Below, in pieces: positions 18,501-26,069 of a stretch of 64,000 nt of DNA; the first letter of the stretch is position 1; every line of letters begins with the position of its first letter. The DNA is taken from the NCBI GenBank assembly GCA_963795775.1, contig CAWCJL010000004.1, positions 186,001 through 250,000 on the forward strand, given 5' to 3'. The notes beneath the pieces were generated by a model that was given only the letters and a program-made list of their open reading frames with translations, did not search any database and was not told the origin of the DNA. A program made the translations under genes and the position numbers. This stretch comes from CAWCJL01 sp963795775 (GTDB lineage Bacteria; Acidobacteriota; Terriglobia; Terriglobales; Acidobacteriaceae).

Positions 18501-19316
18501 CACGTGGTTCACCTGCGGCGCATTCAGCGGCCCGCTCATCGTGTCCCCCGTCTTCGCCACCCGCGTGTTCAGATTCACGCTCTGGCTCGCCGCCGCCACC
18601 TGTGTATCCACGTAGCTTTTCGTCGCAGCCTGTGTGCCTTGTGCCGGATCTCCACTCAGCATCAGCGGCCCCGTCATCGCACCGCCCGCGATCGGCACCG
18701 CCGCAATCGCGTTCGCCGTGATGCCACTCACCGCCGCGTCCACATAGTGCTTGGTGGCAGCCTGCGCGGCGCCCACCGGGTCCGCGTTCAGTGCCAGCGG
18801 CCCACCCAGCGCGCCACCGCTCAGTGGCAGATACGATCCCGCCATGCCGTTCACCACCGACGTGACGTACTCCTTTGTCGCCGACTGCATCGCCACCGCT
18901 GCCGGCACTACCTGTGTCCGGATCGCCGCGATCGTTACCGGCCCCTTCTGCGGCACCAGCCAGAATTCCTTGCTCACCGTGCCGTCCGCCAGGTGATACA
19001 CCGCCGTGTAGTACGTCCCCGCTGGTGACGCACCCTCGTTCGGTGCCAGCCCCAGGGTCACCGTGCCGTCCGCTGCGATCTGCACTGTTTTCGTGCCCGC
19101 CGCCACCGCACTCCCATCGGCCGCCGAAAAAGCCGGCCAGCTCACCAGCAGGGTTCCACCCGCAATGCCCCCATCCGCCCGGTACACCGTGTCATGCACC
19201 GTCGTTGTCGCTACCGCAGCGCACGCCTGACGAGGAACAACCGACAGCATCAGTCCCAGCAGCAGCGCCGCCCACCAAAATCTCGTAACCAACACTCTCC
19301 CGCCCCTCTTCAGCAT
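15588..19316 (-). CDS. very large tail-fibre/pectate-lyase-like protein with signal peptide
   Basis: A 1242-aa protein. Residues 1-33 form a clear signal peptide (WWAALLLGLMLSVVPRQACA). Residues ~130-250 carry repeated phage tail-fibre units of the type GGAMTGPLMLSGDP followed by AATKSYVDTQV. Then YGALCDGGHDDTAAVQAAIN marks a pectate-lyase-3-type right-handed beta-helix that fills most of the rest. The combination suggests a surface or receptor-binding glycan depolymerase. A signal peptide is unusual for a tail fibre assembled in the cytoplasm, so the protein may be exported. The start at 19316 was chosen because it begins the signal peptide. Confidence 0.75.
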   Translation of the reverse strand: MLKRGGRVLVTRFWWAALLLGLMLSVVPRQACAAVATTTVHDTVYRADGGIAGGTLLVSWPAFSAADGSAVAAGTKTVQIAADGTVTLGLAPNEGASPAGTYYTAVYHLADGTVSKEFWLVPQKGPVTIAAIRTQVVPAAVAMQSATKEYVTSVVNGMAGSYLPLSGGALGGPLALNADPVGAAQAATKHYVDAAVSGITANAIAAVPIAGGAMTGPLMLSGDPAQGTQAATKSYVDTQVAAASQSVNLNTRVAKTGDTMSGPLNAPQVNHVIYADQYASVQEAVTAACAASPVQEVVIPGSIAPGTASPEFTNPCNAPVVDQRVAHMDVFQARAYGALCDGGHDDTAAVQAAINAANKAINGPGIRLVQLPAGNCSFNVVDPGGVSIQGVSNGSVYGTTLVSSANGGASPIITVAGDNVGLRDMTLAGAGSGQFLTAQSLVRSHGVVTVTFPGAVPGSITAGTVINVAGAAPEDSVDGLHTVLSVSGNALTYSEAAPITNCTIDTAGTPMTATCTTASTDTVNGQTVMRWLGQGWKTGAPVTLSSGSGATAFTATGTITAVGVGGFPDMADKFPVSFTATLATVTGTLSLDGATAYLSDTQVALGQASAAGCPWCNSGILSEQRTNNVLSVRLTNGSGGWPGQGYQISINGAGDPSMNGTWTVAQDPDVGHGFVFLTNNGPDVTVTPGTVGTMQDVGISIPHANNVSIERVYGSNFGEGFIDWESGERLFVNFVQAESCLQDVNWHVLTPPPVNGPGFDSYPTQNPMGCVVMNGTDGYMQFSEISTGSWNPFGDPSQTTVISAALPSKAIVVGFGGIDSWLDSNVGEISDEGLWNGSEFSRFYENRFDLNAGPGMENDGNENVFIGNTVLHDNRDQKVSPSGWNGIDETGFWSGIAGGNVWVGNHALSSSGRCDIHDGLTSASAPPNQWQGNQGSVCTADGYSGAFEFGEADFNPESFSGSGDLYVGGKRNWHVQTGTGGSVAIGNFAGGVNGQSVRFLTDGNVSFYGSAGGYGIRTCSGYPFQPVNAWGTTNFTLQGEYVKLWQENCDQVAGFQLDPHLALNLQKVAAPVTYANDAQTGGGSTYAYECTTITRQGTETAGTEVVITDGPDVLSPTNAINVFCANGDPGAYYQRVYRTKVPAGSGLQTGFMAVSNGFQDQGNTPIDNSLPPVKDQTATIATPDDLTVGGTATVNSLVVTGAGTPATSGVSCTAGALWADDNYVYHCGADGTAVKRAALSSF

Positions 19317-19402
19317 CCCTGTTCCATCTCCCGTTGTGCCCGAGCGCCCAACAGCAGCACCGTCCCCAGCACACCACCGCAAGCCAACTCACCCAAATCG
19401 TC

Positions 19403-19435
19403 GTCATTCTGAGCGCAGCGAAGAATCCAAGCGAA
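19403..19435. repeat. dispersed repeat, copy 1 (33 bp)
   Basis: Begins GTCATTCTGAGCGCAGCGAA. All 33 bases are identical to 22283-22315, and the first 27 match 23408-23434. On the opposite strand it reads as FFAALRMT, a frequent false peptide in acidobacterial annotations. Confidence 0.85.
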
Positions 19436-19473
19436 GGCCGTCACGCATCACGCCACCGCACTCCCACTCTCCC

Positions 19474-19884
19474 CTAACCTGCCGACCCGCTGACCCCTGA
19501 CTCGCTGACCCCTGACTCCGCCTTGGCCTTCTCCAGCTCCTCCAGCAAAATCCCGCTCAACGTCTTTCCTCGCCGCTTCCGCCCCGGCTGCGGCTCGTCC
19601 AGGCGGCTGATCTTCATCAGCAATTTCGTTTCGCCCATCGCCCCCGTCTTCGCCTTCTCGATCAGCCCTTCACAGATCTTTGAAAAGGCCTTGCGTACCT
19701 CTCGATCCGCATGTTTCTGAATGTTGCGCACCGGCTTCAGTTCTTCCTCTTCCGGCTCAACCTTGCTCGGCGTCGGCTCCTGCTTCGCGCCCGCCTTGGT
19801 CTTTCCCTTCGCTGGCGACTTCTTTTCTGCCGACTTCTTCGCTGCCGCCGCCCTGCTTCGCGCCCCTGCCTGTTTCTTCGCCAC
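19474..19884 (-). CDS. lysine/alanine-rich protein, possible small terminase
   Basis: A 136-aa protein with a GTG start. The first ~50 residues are a histone-H1-like basic tail (AAAAKKSAEKKSPAKGKTK), then EPEEEELKPVRNIQKHADRE and a helical core (FSKICEGLIEKAKTG). The C-terminus carries a SGVSESGVSGS repeat. DNA binding is likely from the basic tail. Its position upstream of the structural genes allows a small-terminase or nucleoid-protein role, but no motif settles it. Confidence 0.5.
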   Translation of the reverse strand: MAKKQAGARSRAAAAKKSAEKKSPAKGKTKAGAKQEPTPSKVEPEEEELKPVRNIQKHADREVRKAFSKICEGLIEKAKTGAMGETKLLMKISRLDEPQPGRKRRGKTLSGILLEELEKAKAESGVSESGVSGSAG

Positions 19885-19902
19885 TTCCGCTTCCCAAAAT
19901 GG

Positions 19903-19931
19903 AAAAGGGAGGCGCTAGGCGCCCCCCTTTT
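19903..19931 (-). terminator. probable Rho-independent terminator
   Basis: AAAAGGG and GGCGC pair with GCGCC and CCCTTTT around a 3-nt loop (one mismatch). On the minus strand it follows the sigma-like gene and precedes the lysine-rich gene. Confidence 0.5.
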
Positions 19932-20062
19932 CTGTTGTTTTCTCTACTCTTAGGTTTAGAATACCAAGCCGCAGGGAATTAATCGGCACAAATTATTGTC
20001 TTGGCTAACTCCTTCTCTTTCCACCGCTTACCCCCGCTTCGCTTAGTCTCCCGCTCTTGACA

Positions 20063-20548
20063 TCACCGCATCCCCGGCACTTCCAGCAGGTCGCGATCCA
20101 GAAATACCGCCGTCAGCACGTCCAGCGCATCCGCATACCGGCGCACCACCGTGCGCACGCTCAGCCCCATCCGCTCCGCCGCTTCCGCCTGCGTGTACTC
20201 CTGCAGCGCAATGCATCCCACCAGCTCCCGCGAGAATGCATCCAGCCGCTTCAGACACTGCTCGATGTCATGCACGAAAATCACCGCGTCTTCAAAAGTA
20301 CGCAACCGCCGGCTGTCCGATTTGCCCCGGAACGAACAGTTGCCCAGCATCGATGGCATCCGCCCTATCTCCATGGACTGGTACATATACCGCCGCAGCA
20401 TCCCCTCGGTGTACTTGCGATAAAAGGCCAGTTCTTCCGGAGCGCTGGCTTCGCACGTACGGACTTCTTTTACCGTGCGTGTCTGCTTGCCGCTTCCTCC
20501 GGCCACACCCTGGGCGTAAACGGAACGTAACGTCGAGGCCGCGCTCAT
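20063..20548 (-). CDS. sigma-70 region 4-like phage regulator
   Basis: A 161-aa protein starting MSAASTLRSVYAQG in an ATGA overlap with the upstream zinc-ribbon gene. The C-terminal half has the helix-turn-helix of sigma region 4: IALQEYTQAEAAERMGLSVR followed by TVVRRYADALDVL. The N-terminal part contains AFYRKYTEGMLRRYMYQ. It resembles late-gene activators of phages (ArpU/RinA type) in size and position, and may drive the structural operon downstream. Specific family not certain. Confidence 0.6.
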   Translation of the reverse strand: MSAASTLRSVYAQGVAGGSGKQTRTVKEVRTCEASAPEELAFYRKYTEGMLRRYMYQSMEIGRMPSMLGNCSFRGKSDSRRLRTFEDAVIFVHDIEQCLKRLDAFSRELVGCIALQEYTQAEAAERMGLSVRTVVRRYADALDVLTAVFLDRDLLEVPGMR

Positions 20549-20742
20549 CGTGCACCCCCTGCTGCACAGCCCGCCGCCATCCGTCCGGGACGCCGCCCGC
20601 GCCGCTGCTCCGGCGTTGCCTTTGCATGCATCGCCAGCTTCTGCGCACATGCCACGCAATAAACACCCGTAACCGCCTGCGTGCGGAACCAAAGACTGCC
20701 GCACCCTTCACATACTTTCAACTGCACGCGCAAATACTTCAT
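20545..20742 (-). CDS. small zinc-ribbon protein
   Basis: A 65-aa protein starting MKYLRVQLKVCEGCGSLWFR. Two CxxC pairs (CEGC and CVAC) about 18 residues apart form a likely zinc ribbon, followed by a basic tail rich in Arg and Gly. It is the first gene of the minus-strand unit and is coupled by a four-base overlap to the sigma-like gene. It is probably a DNA- or RNA-binding accessory factor. Confidence 0.6.
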   Translation of the reverse strand: MKYLRVQLKVCEGCGSLWFRTQAVTGVYCVACAQKLAMHAKATPEQRRGRRPGRMAAGCAAGGAR

Positions 20743-21213
20743 TTCATCTCCAAGGCACTTCAGCAATGCAGACAACCTTCGTGCTCGTCGCTGCAAGTTT
20801 CTGGAGGCCTGCTCTTGTCCCTTGCTTCAGGAATTTCGGCAGTGTCTCTTCCAGACAAAAATCAATGGCCTATGCGCGCAGATCCTGGGCCCAACTGCAG
20901 TGCTACAGCTCTCGTCTCCATTGGTTTCCGTTCACGACACAACTCGCATCTGCACCGCCTGCATGCATGAGGGCACCTCATGCTGCGGATCCACCTGCAA
21001 ACCAGATTTGCGCCGTACCAAATTGGGAACTCGAAAGTAATGCGACTCTAAAAGCACCTGTCACAGACGTCAATTCCCACCCCGCGCTTCTGTCCCCCTT
21101 CCCATCGCGGCATCGCCCTAACACCGTCGTTTTCTGCGGAAACAGGGGCCGTTGCTTTTCATGGAGTGAAAGCCTCACTGTGTCACATATAGCTCTCAGC
21201 AAACTTTCCACAA
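20743..21213. other. intergenic region between divergent regulators
   Basis: About 470 bp between the minus-strand zinc-ribbon gene and the plus-strand XRE regulator. It must hold promoters for both. No long ORF here has convincing composition, and no repeat or clear operator was found. The last ~50 bp before the XRE gene are AT-richer (CACATATAGCTCTC). Confidence 0.5.
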
Positions 21214-21936
21214 ATGAACTTCTCCCAACTGCACGAGCGGCTACGCGTGGAACTGCTCCGGCGCATTGACCGTGGCGGCCTCTCCGGCGCACTGCTCGCC
21301 AGGCAGACGGGATTCCGTCAATCGCACATCTCCAACTTTCTGCATCGCAAACGCACCCTCAGCCTCGCCGGTCTCGATCGCATTCTGGCTGCACAAATGC
21401 TCTCGGTCACCGATCTCATTGAGATTGACCCATCGCTGCTGCGCGGCCCACGCCGCCGTGACCCCACTGACCTCGCCTCTGTGACGGCGGTGCCGATCGT
21501 CAAGCCTTCAGCGGCAATTCACGACGCACATCCGGTTACACATGCCGCCGCAGATCATCTTCAGCTCCCCACCCGCATGCTGGAACATCTCCGCTCCCGC
21601 CGCAGTAGCTCGCGTCGCGGATGGGCGCGATTCGTCGCCATCCGCCTCAATGCCCAGCTCGCCGGCGGCATGGACCCGCTGCTCATGCCCGACTCCATCG
21701 CCGTCATCGATCGCCATTACAATTCGCTGCTGCCCTACCGCAACCTCCAGCCCTCGCTCTATGCCATCCGTTCCGGCAACACCTTGCTCGTCCGCTTTGC
21801 CCACTTCGAGCTCAACCGCCTCGTCCTTCGCCCCTACAACATCGCGCACCCCGTGCACCTGCTCGCCCTCGGCCCCCACGAAGTCCCTTCCGACGTCGTC
21901 GTCGGACGCATCTGCGTCGCGCTCTCCGAGCTCTAG
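21214..21936 (+). CDS. XRE-family regulator with S24-like C-terminal domain
   Basis: A 240-aa protein. Residues ~20-60 form an XRE helix-turn-helix (LARQTGFRQSHISNFLHRKR). Residues ~140-240 look like the LexA/CI-type S24 fold (GGMDPLLMPDSIAVIDRHYN then LYAIRSGNTLLVRF). The serine normally found before the MEP-like turn is missing (GGMDP), and no matching lysine is evident, so self-cleavage is unlikely. It lies divergent from the phage-like cluster, where a repressor would be expected, and may control it. Confidence 0.7.
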   Translation: MNFSQLHERLRVELLRRIDRGGLSGALLARQTGFRQSHISNFLHRKRTLSLAGLDRILAAQMLSVTDLIEIDPSLLRGPRRRDPTDLASVTAVPIVKPSAAIHDAHPVTHAAADHLQLPTRMLEHLRSRRSSSRRGWARFVAIRLNAQLAGGMDPLLMPDSIAVIDRHYNSLLPYRNLQPSLYAIRSGNTLLVRFAHFELNRLVLRPYNIAHPVHLLALGPHEVPSDVVVGRICVALSEL

Positions 21937-21991
21937 GCGCCGGCTCCTGCTCCACCGGGCAAATCTGTTAGCATCGCGTCGGAGGCAGTTC

Positions 21992-22216
21992 ATGGAACAA
22001 ACGCCCGGGCCCAACAACACCGCGCGCCGCAATGAAGACATCGCGCTCGACCTGCTCAAATTCGTTGCATCCACCGCCGGCATCGGCCGCACCGCCAGCT
22101 CGTCCACGGGCTTCACCGCCCCTAGTTCCAGCAAAGCCGATGACCAGGTCACGCACCTTCTGGATCTCTACTCTCGCTGCCTCGGCGTTGTGCAGGGCAA
22201 GTCCGGCTCCCGCTGA
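21992..22216 (+). CDS. small conserved protein of unknown function
   Basis: A 74-aa protein starting MEQTPGPNNTARRNEDIALD behind GGAGG at 21981. The core helix IALDLLKFVASTAGIG and the C-terminal HLLDLYSRCLGVVQG suggest a small helical bundle. It is 55 bp after the XRE gene and may share its transcript. Not recognised. Confidence 0.6.
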   Translation: MEQTPGPNNTARRNEDIALDLLKFVASTAGIGRTASSSTGFTAPSSSKADDQVTHLLDLYSRCLGVVQGKSGSR

Positions 22217-22282
22217 CGCGCCTGGCTTTACTATGCAGCCTGCGCGCCCGAGATCCGTTCACTCCCAGTCTTGCCATAGGGT

Positions 22283-22315
22283 GTCATTCTGAGCGCAGCG
22301 AAGAATCCAAGCGAA
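22283..22315. repeat. dispersed repeat, copy 2 (33 bp)
   Basis: Identical over 33 bp to copy 1 at 19403. It lies at the 5' edge of the oxidoreductase reading frame, whose open frame begins inside or just before it. Confidence 0.85.
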
Positions 22316-22336
22316 CCCACGGCGCCCGGAGACAGC

Positions 22337-23356
22337 ATCCACCGTAGCCAAACGGATGTCGCCGTCATTGGCGCCGGCGCCTTTGGACGGAATCACCTCC
22401 GGGTCTACCGCGAACTCGCTCGTTCCGGCTACCCCGTCCGGCTCGCTGCCATCATTGAGCCGGATACCTCCACCGGCCCCGCACTTGCCGCCGAGTACGG
22501 TGTCCCGCTCTTTTCTTCGCTCGAAAAGTGTCTTGCCGCCCGGGAATGCGGTGCGCTTTCCCTGGACGCCGCTTCGGTTTGCGTTCCCACCGGCGCCCAC
22601 GCCGCGGTTGCGTCAGCCGCGCTCCGCGCCGGCATCGATGTCCTGATCGAAAAGCCGCTCGCCTCCACCATCGCCGAAGCGGATGCCCTCCTCGCCGAAG
22701 CCGCGCACCACGGGCGCATCCTTCAGGTCGGTCACCTGGAGCGATTCAATCCCGCTGTCCGCGCCGCCGCCGCGCGCATCCACCAACCCATGTTCTTTGA
22801 GGCGCACCGTCTCAGCGTCTTCACTCCCCGTTCCCTCGATGTGGATGTCGTGCTCGACCTCATGATCCACGACCTCGACATCGTCCTCGGGTTCGCGCAG
22901 TCTCCCGTGCACGACCTCCGCGCTGTGGGCCTTCCGGTGCTCTCCTCAAAGGTGGACATTGCGAATGTACGCGTGGAGTTCGCCTCCGGCTGCGTGGCCA
23001 ACTTTACCGCCAGCCGCGTCAGCACCGAGCGCGTCCGCAAGTTACGTTTCTTCCAGCCGCACCAGTACGTCTCCATCGATTACGCCCGGCAGGATCTCTT
23101 GATTATCGACGTCGCGGCCGCCGCGCAGCAGGATGCAACTGCTCCGGTTCCCCACAGCGCTCTCGCTGTCCACAAGCCGCAGATCTCACCTGGCGAGCCA
23201 TTACGCCTCGAGCTCGAAGCCTTTCTCACCAGCGTCCGCGAGCGCTCTCAGCCCGCTGTCTCCGGAGCCGAGGGCCGGGCCGCCCTCGCCCTCGCCCTCG
23301 AGATCAATGAAGTCATCCGCGATCACGCCACCCGCGCCGGCCTCGCCCACCTCTAG
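22337..23356 (+). CDS. Gfo/Idh/MocA-family NAD(P)-dependent oxidoreductase
   Basis: Oxidoreductase of sugar or sugar-like substrates with an N-terminal Rossmann domain (VAVIGAGAFGRNHLRVYREL) and the family EKP motif in GIDVLIEKPLA. The C-terminal dehydrogenase domain begins around LDVDVVLDLMIHDLDIVL. The open frame from the in-frame TAG at 22277 has no ATG, GTG or TTG before 22790, which is far inside the conserved domain. The best start is ATC at 22337, five bases after GGAG; CTG at 22289 inside the repeat is an alternative. The repeat may have replaced the original start. About 339 aa, normal for the family. Confidence 0.85.
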   Translation: MHRSQTDVAVIGAGAFGRNHLRVYRELARSGYPVRLAAIIEPDTSTGPALAAEYGVPLFSSLEKCLAARECGALSLDAASVCVPTGAHAAVASAALRAGIDVLIEKPLASTIAEADALLAEAAHHGRILQVGHLERFNPAVRAAAARIHQPMFFEAHRLSVFTPRSLDVDVVLDLMIHDLDIVLGFAQSPVHDLRAVGLPVLSSKVDIANVRVEFASGCVANFTASRVSTERVRKLRFFQPHQYVSIDYARQDLLIIDVAAAAQQDATAPVPHSALAVHKPQISPGEPLRLELEAFLTSVRERSQPAVSGAEGRAALALALEINEVIRDHATRAGLAHL

Positions 23357-23407
23357 ATCGCTCGCGCCTCACGCCACACTTTTCGTTTCCACCTCAGCGG
23401 TGAGGTC

Positions 23408-23434
23408 GTCATTCTGAGCGCAGCGAAGAATCCA
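23408..23434. repeat. dispersed repeat, copy 3 (27 bp)
   Basis: The first 27 bases match copies 1 and 2. It lies between the convergent oxidoreductase and lipoprotein genes, downstream of the stop that the lipoprotein would use in its corrected frame. Confidence 0.85.
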
Positions 23435-23507
23435 TGCAGCAGTCTCAGAAAGCGCGCACACTCCGCGCCCCAGCACCCACCACAGGAGCACACCCTCGCC
23501 ATGGTGG

Positions 23508-24408
23508 CTACGGCAGCCGCTCTACCTGCACACCCGCGGGGATCTTCAACTGGAACTGGTCGTCGGCCAACGTCTGGTTCACCGTCAGCTTCTGGATCGC
23601 CACTACGATCTTGTAAGCATCCAGCGGCCGTTCGATCGTGATGGTCGAAGGGAATCTTGACCGCCCCGAAGTTCTGGTAAGGCCCATACGTAACTTTTGT
23701 AGCTACATTCCCGTCGGAATCGTAGATGTCCTGCTCGATCGGCTGCAGATCCACCCTGCTGATACGCACCACGCGCGTCGGCTCGATCACCCGTACCGGC
23801 GCGTTGATGTGCGCCGGCGGCTTTTCCTCGACGATATGCAGGTCATATTCGGGGGTCTCGACCAGGTCCTTCCCCTTGTGCTCGCGCCGCAGCGTCGAAT
23901 CCCGGGTCACGTACACCAGCCGGTCCGGCGTAATATTCCGTACCAGCACCGAATCAAAGAACAGTGACGGACGCAGGTTCTCCAGCGCATTTGCCGACGG
24001 CTTGGTCACCGCGTTGCTGCCTTCAATGGCCCGGCTCTTCGGCGGGATCAGCAGCTTGAAGGTGGTCCCGTTGCTCGCCAGGTCGAACGCCCGCGTATGC
24101 AGCACCGGCACCAGCCCCAGTACGCGCAGCATCTCCGGCTTGCGCAGCAGAATGTAGCCGCGAAACGAGGTGTAGTCCGTCTGCTTTCCCTGGTGGGCTC
24201 CGCCGGTCGTGGCGGTGAACTCGACCGTGGCGTTCAGCGACCGGATGCTTTCGTAACGCTCGTTGATGCCGTTGACCAGTTGGGCCACGTCGGCATCGAG
24301 CACCGGCCCAGCCAGATGCGTCTGCTGCACCTTGCGCGTATGCCGCAGACACCCGGTCAGCGCCGGGAGCACCGCCAGCAAACACACACTAAGCCAATGT
24401 TTCTGCAT
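23508..24408 (-). pseudogene. outer-membrane lipoprotein gene with a 1-nt frameshift
   Basis: The first 253 codons encode a lipoprotein: signal peptide LSVCLLAVLPALTGC with lipobox cysteine 20, then a LolA/DUF4292-like beta-rich body (INERYESIRSLNATVEFTA; RGYILLRKPEMLRVLGL). After the codons for KIP near 23650 the frame turns into low-quality sequence that runs through a dispersed repeat. Skipping one base at 23649 restores a natural ending (STITIERPLDAYKIVVAIQK ... GVQVERLP) with a stop at 23508 and a total of about 299 aa. Real mutation, sequencing error and programmed frameshifting remain possible. The strand and position suggest an operon with mltG upstream. Confidence 0.8.
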
Positions 24409-24441
24409 TCGTCGAAGGCCGCAAGTTGCGAGTATACCTTC

Positions 24442-25428
24442 TCAGGGACTGGGCCGGGCGGCCCGCTCGGCCTTGCGGTAAGCCTCCACATTGCGCTGGT
24501 GCTCATCGAGCGAACTGGCGAAACGCGAATGCCCCGCGGCAGCCGGATCCGCCACGAAGTACAGATACGACGTCTCCGCGGGATGCATCGCGGCTGTCAG
24601 CGACGCCAGCCCCGGGCTGCAGATAGGTCCCGGCGGCAAGCCCGTGTGTTTGTAGGTGTTATAGGCCGACTGGCTCGCCAGGTCCGAACGATAAATAGTG
24701 CCGCGATACCGCTTCTCCAGCATGGCCGCGTAGATCACGGTCGGATCGGTCATGAGCGGGATACCGCGCTTCAGCCGATTCTCCAGCACACTGGCCACCA
24801 GCGGCCGATCGGCTGCCTGCGGCGTCTCCTTCTCGATCAGCGATGCCATTGTCACCACCGCATGCACGTTATCGTGAAGACCCACCTTGTCCGCCGCCGT
24901 CCGGAAGCGCTTCACCATCGCGCGCTGCATGCTCTCGGTCGTGTCCAACCGCTGGAATCGATAAGTGTCCGGAAACAGGTAGCCTTCCAGGCTCTTCGCC
25001 TGCGGATCGAGGTCTGCGATCAGCGATACGTTGCGCCGCGCCCCGTCCAGGAACTCTTCCTTGGTCCCCAGTTGGGCCGCTTCCACCGCAGCCGCCACAT
25101 CGAACAGGTTGTACCCTTCCGGAATCGTGACTGCGCGATAGTACACATCGCCCTGGCGCATGCGCGAATACACTTCAAAAACGTCCGCAGGATGGTCGAA
25201 GCGGTACTCACCCGCCTTCAGGGTGCCGCGCTCGATCAGCCGCACGGCTTCAAAAGCCCACCGGCTGCGCACGATTCCCTTGGCCTCAAGCTGCTTCGCA
25301 ATCCGCGCCGTGCCCATTCCCGGCGGCACTTCCACAAACGTTTCTACGCGCGGTCCCGCTGGAACAAACAGGAGATACGCCGCCACACCGACCACCGCCA
25401 AAGCAAGAAGAAGAAAAAAACGGCGCAC
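24442..25428 (-). CDS. mltG: endolytic murein transglycosylase MltG
   Basis: MltG cleaves nascent glycan strands in the periplasm and limits their length. The 328-aa protein has an N-terminal membrane anchor (FFLLLALAVVGVAAYLLF), a LysM-like region (TIPEGYNLFDVAAAVE) and the YceG catalytic domain with the expected glutamate in MASLIEKETP and the conserved YNTYKHTGLPPGPI. GTG at 25428 is preferred over TTG at 25434 because it lies eight bases after AAGGG. It is divergent from ruvX and is followed by the frameshifted lipoprotein gene. In many bacteria mltG is neighbour to ruvX, as here. Confidence 0.95.
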   Translation of the reverse strand: MRRFFLLLALAVVGVAAYLLFVPAGPRVETFVEVPPGMGTARIAKQLEAKGIVRSRWAFEAVRLIERGTLKAGEYRFDHPADVFEVYSRMRQGDVYYRAVTIPEGYNLFDVAAAVEAAQLGTKEEFLDGARRNVSLIADLDPQAKSLEGYLFPDTYRFQRLDTTESMQRAMVKRFRTAADKVGLHDNVHAVVTMASLIEKETPQAADRPLVASVLENRLKRGIPLMTDPTVIYAAMLEKRYRGTIYRSDLASQSAYNTYKHTGLPPGPICSPGLASLTAAMHPAETSYLYFVADPAAAGHSRFASSLDEHQRNVEAYRKAERAARPSP

Positions 25429-25547
25429 GTGCAAAGCCCTTCAGTAAAAGTCGTTTCTCGATTGTAGGCTTCCGCCCGTCATGCAGCACACCCAGGTGAC
25501 AATCAACCTACACTCTGGTTACCCATCGAGGCGGTACCATACGAAAC

Positions 25548-26000
25548 ATGAGCGATCCCGCCCCTCTCTCCACCCCGCCGCGTCTGCTGGGGCTTGACGT
25601 GGGCGACCGCCGTATTGGCGTAGCCCTCTCCGATGCACTGGGCATCGCACAGCCGCTGCTCACCCTCACCCGCACCCAGCGCCGCCAGGATCTACGCTCG
25701 CTCGCCCGTCTCGTCCGCAAGCACGGCTGTACCGCCGTCATCGCCGGCAATCCGCTCTACATGTCCGGCGACCTGAGCCCGCAAGCCGCCAAGGTTCATG
25801 CCTTTGTGGACCTGCTTCGCGCGGAGATCGACGTTCCCGTACATCTCTGGGACGAGCGGCTCACCACGACCGAGGCGCATCGCATCCTGGACGTCACCGG
25901 GCGCGACCCGCGCGATCGCAAATCCGTCATCGACCAGGTCGCGGCCGTGCTCATTCTGCAGAATTACCTTGACGCCCTGGCCGCCTCTGCAAGCCGGTAA
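25548..26000 (+). CDS. ruvX: Holliday junction resolvase-like RuvX (YqgF)
   Basis: A 150-aa RNase H-fold nuclease involved in 16S rRNA 5' processing and perhaps recombination. It has GLDVGDRRIGVALSD with the first catalytic aspartate, LWDERLTTTEA with the glutamate, and DQVAAVLILQNYL with the last aspartate. Length is normal. It is divergent from mltG; the roughly 120-bp gap must contain both promoters. Confidence 0.95.
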   Translation: MSDPAPLSTPPRLLGLDVGDRRIGVALSDALGIAQPLLTLTRTQRRQDLRSLARLVRKHGCTAVIAGNPLYMSGDLSPQAAKVHAFVDLLRAEIDVPVHLWDERLTTTEAHRILDVTGRDPRDRKSVIDQVAAVLILQNYLDALAASASR

Positions 26001-26069
26001 CTGCCAACGGGAATGGGCCTGCTCCCATCCAGCATCGCGCCTGCCGCCCTGTCCAGCTAAGCTCTTCCT

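Noticed and set aside
20766..21269. 167-codon plus-strand ORF upstream of the XRE gene
   Set aside because: Composition is not protein-like, there is no ribosome-binding site, and it overlaps the start of the XRE gene.
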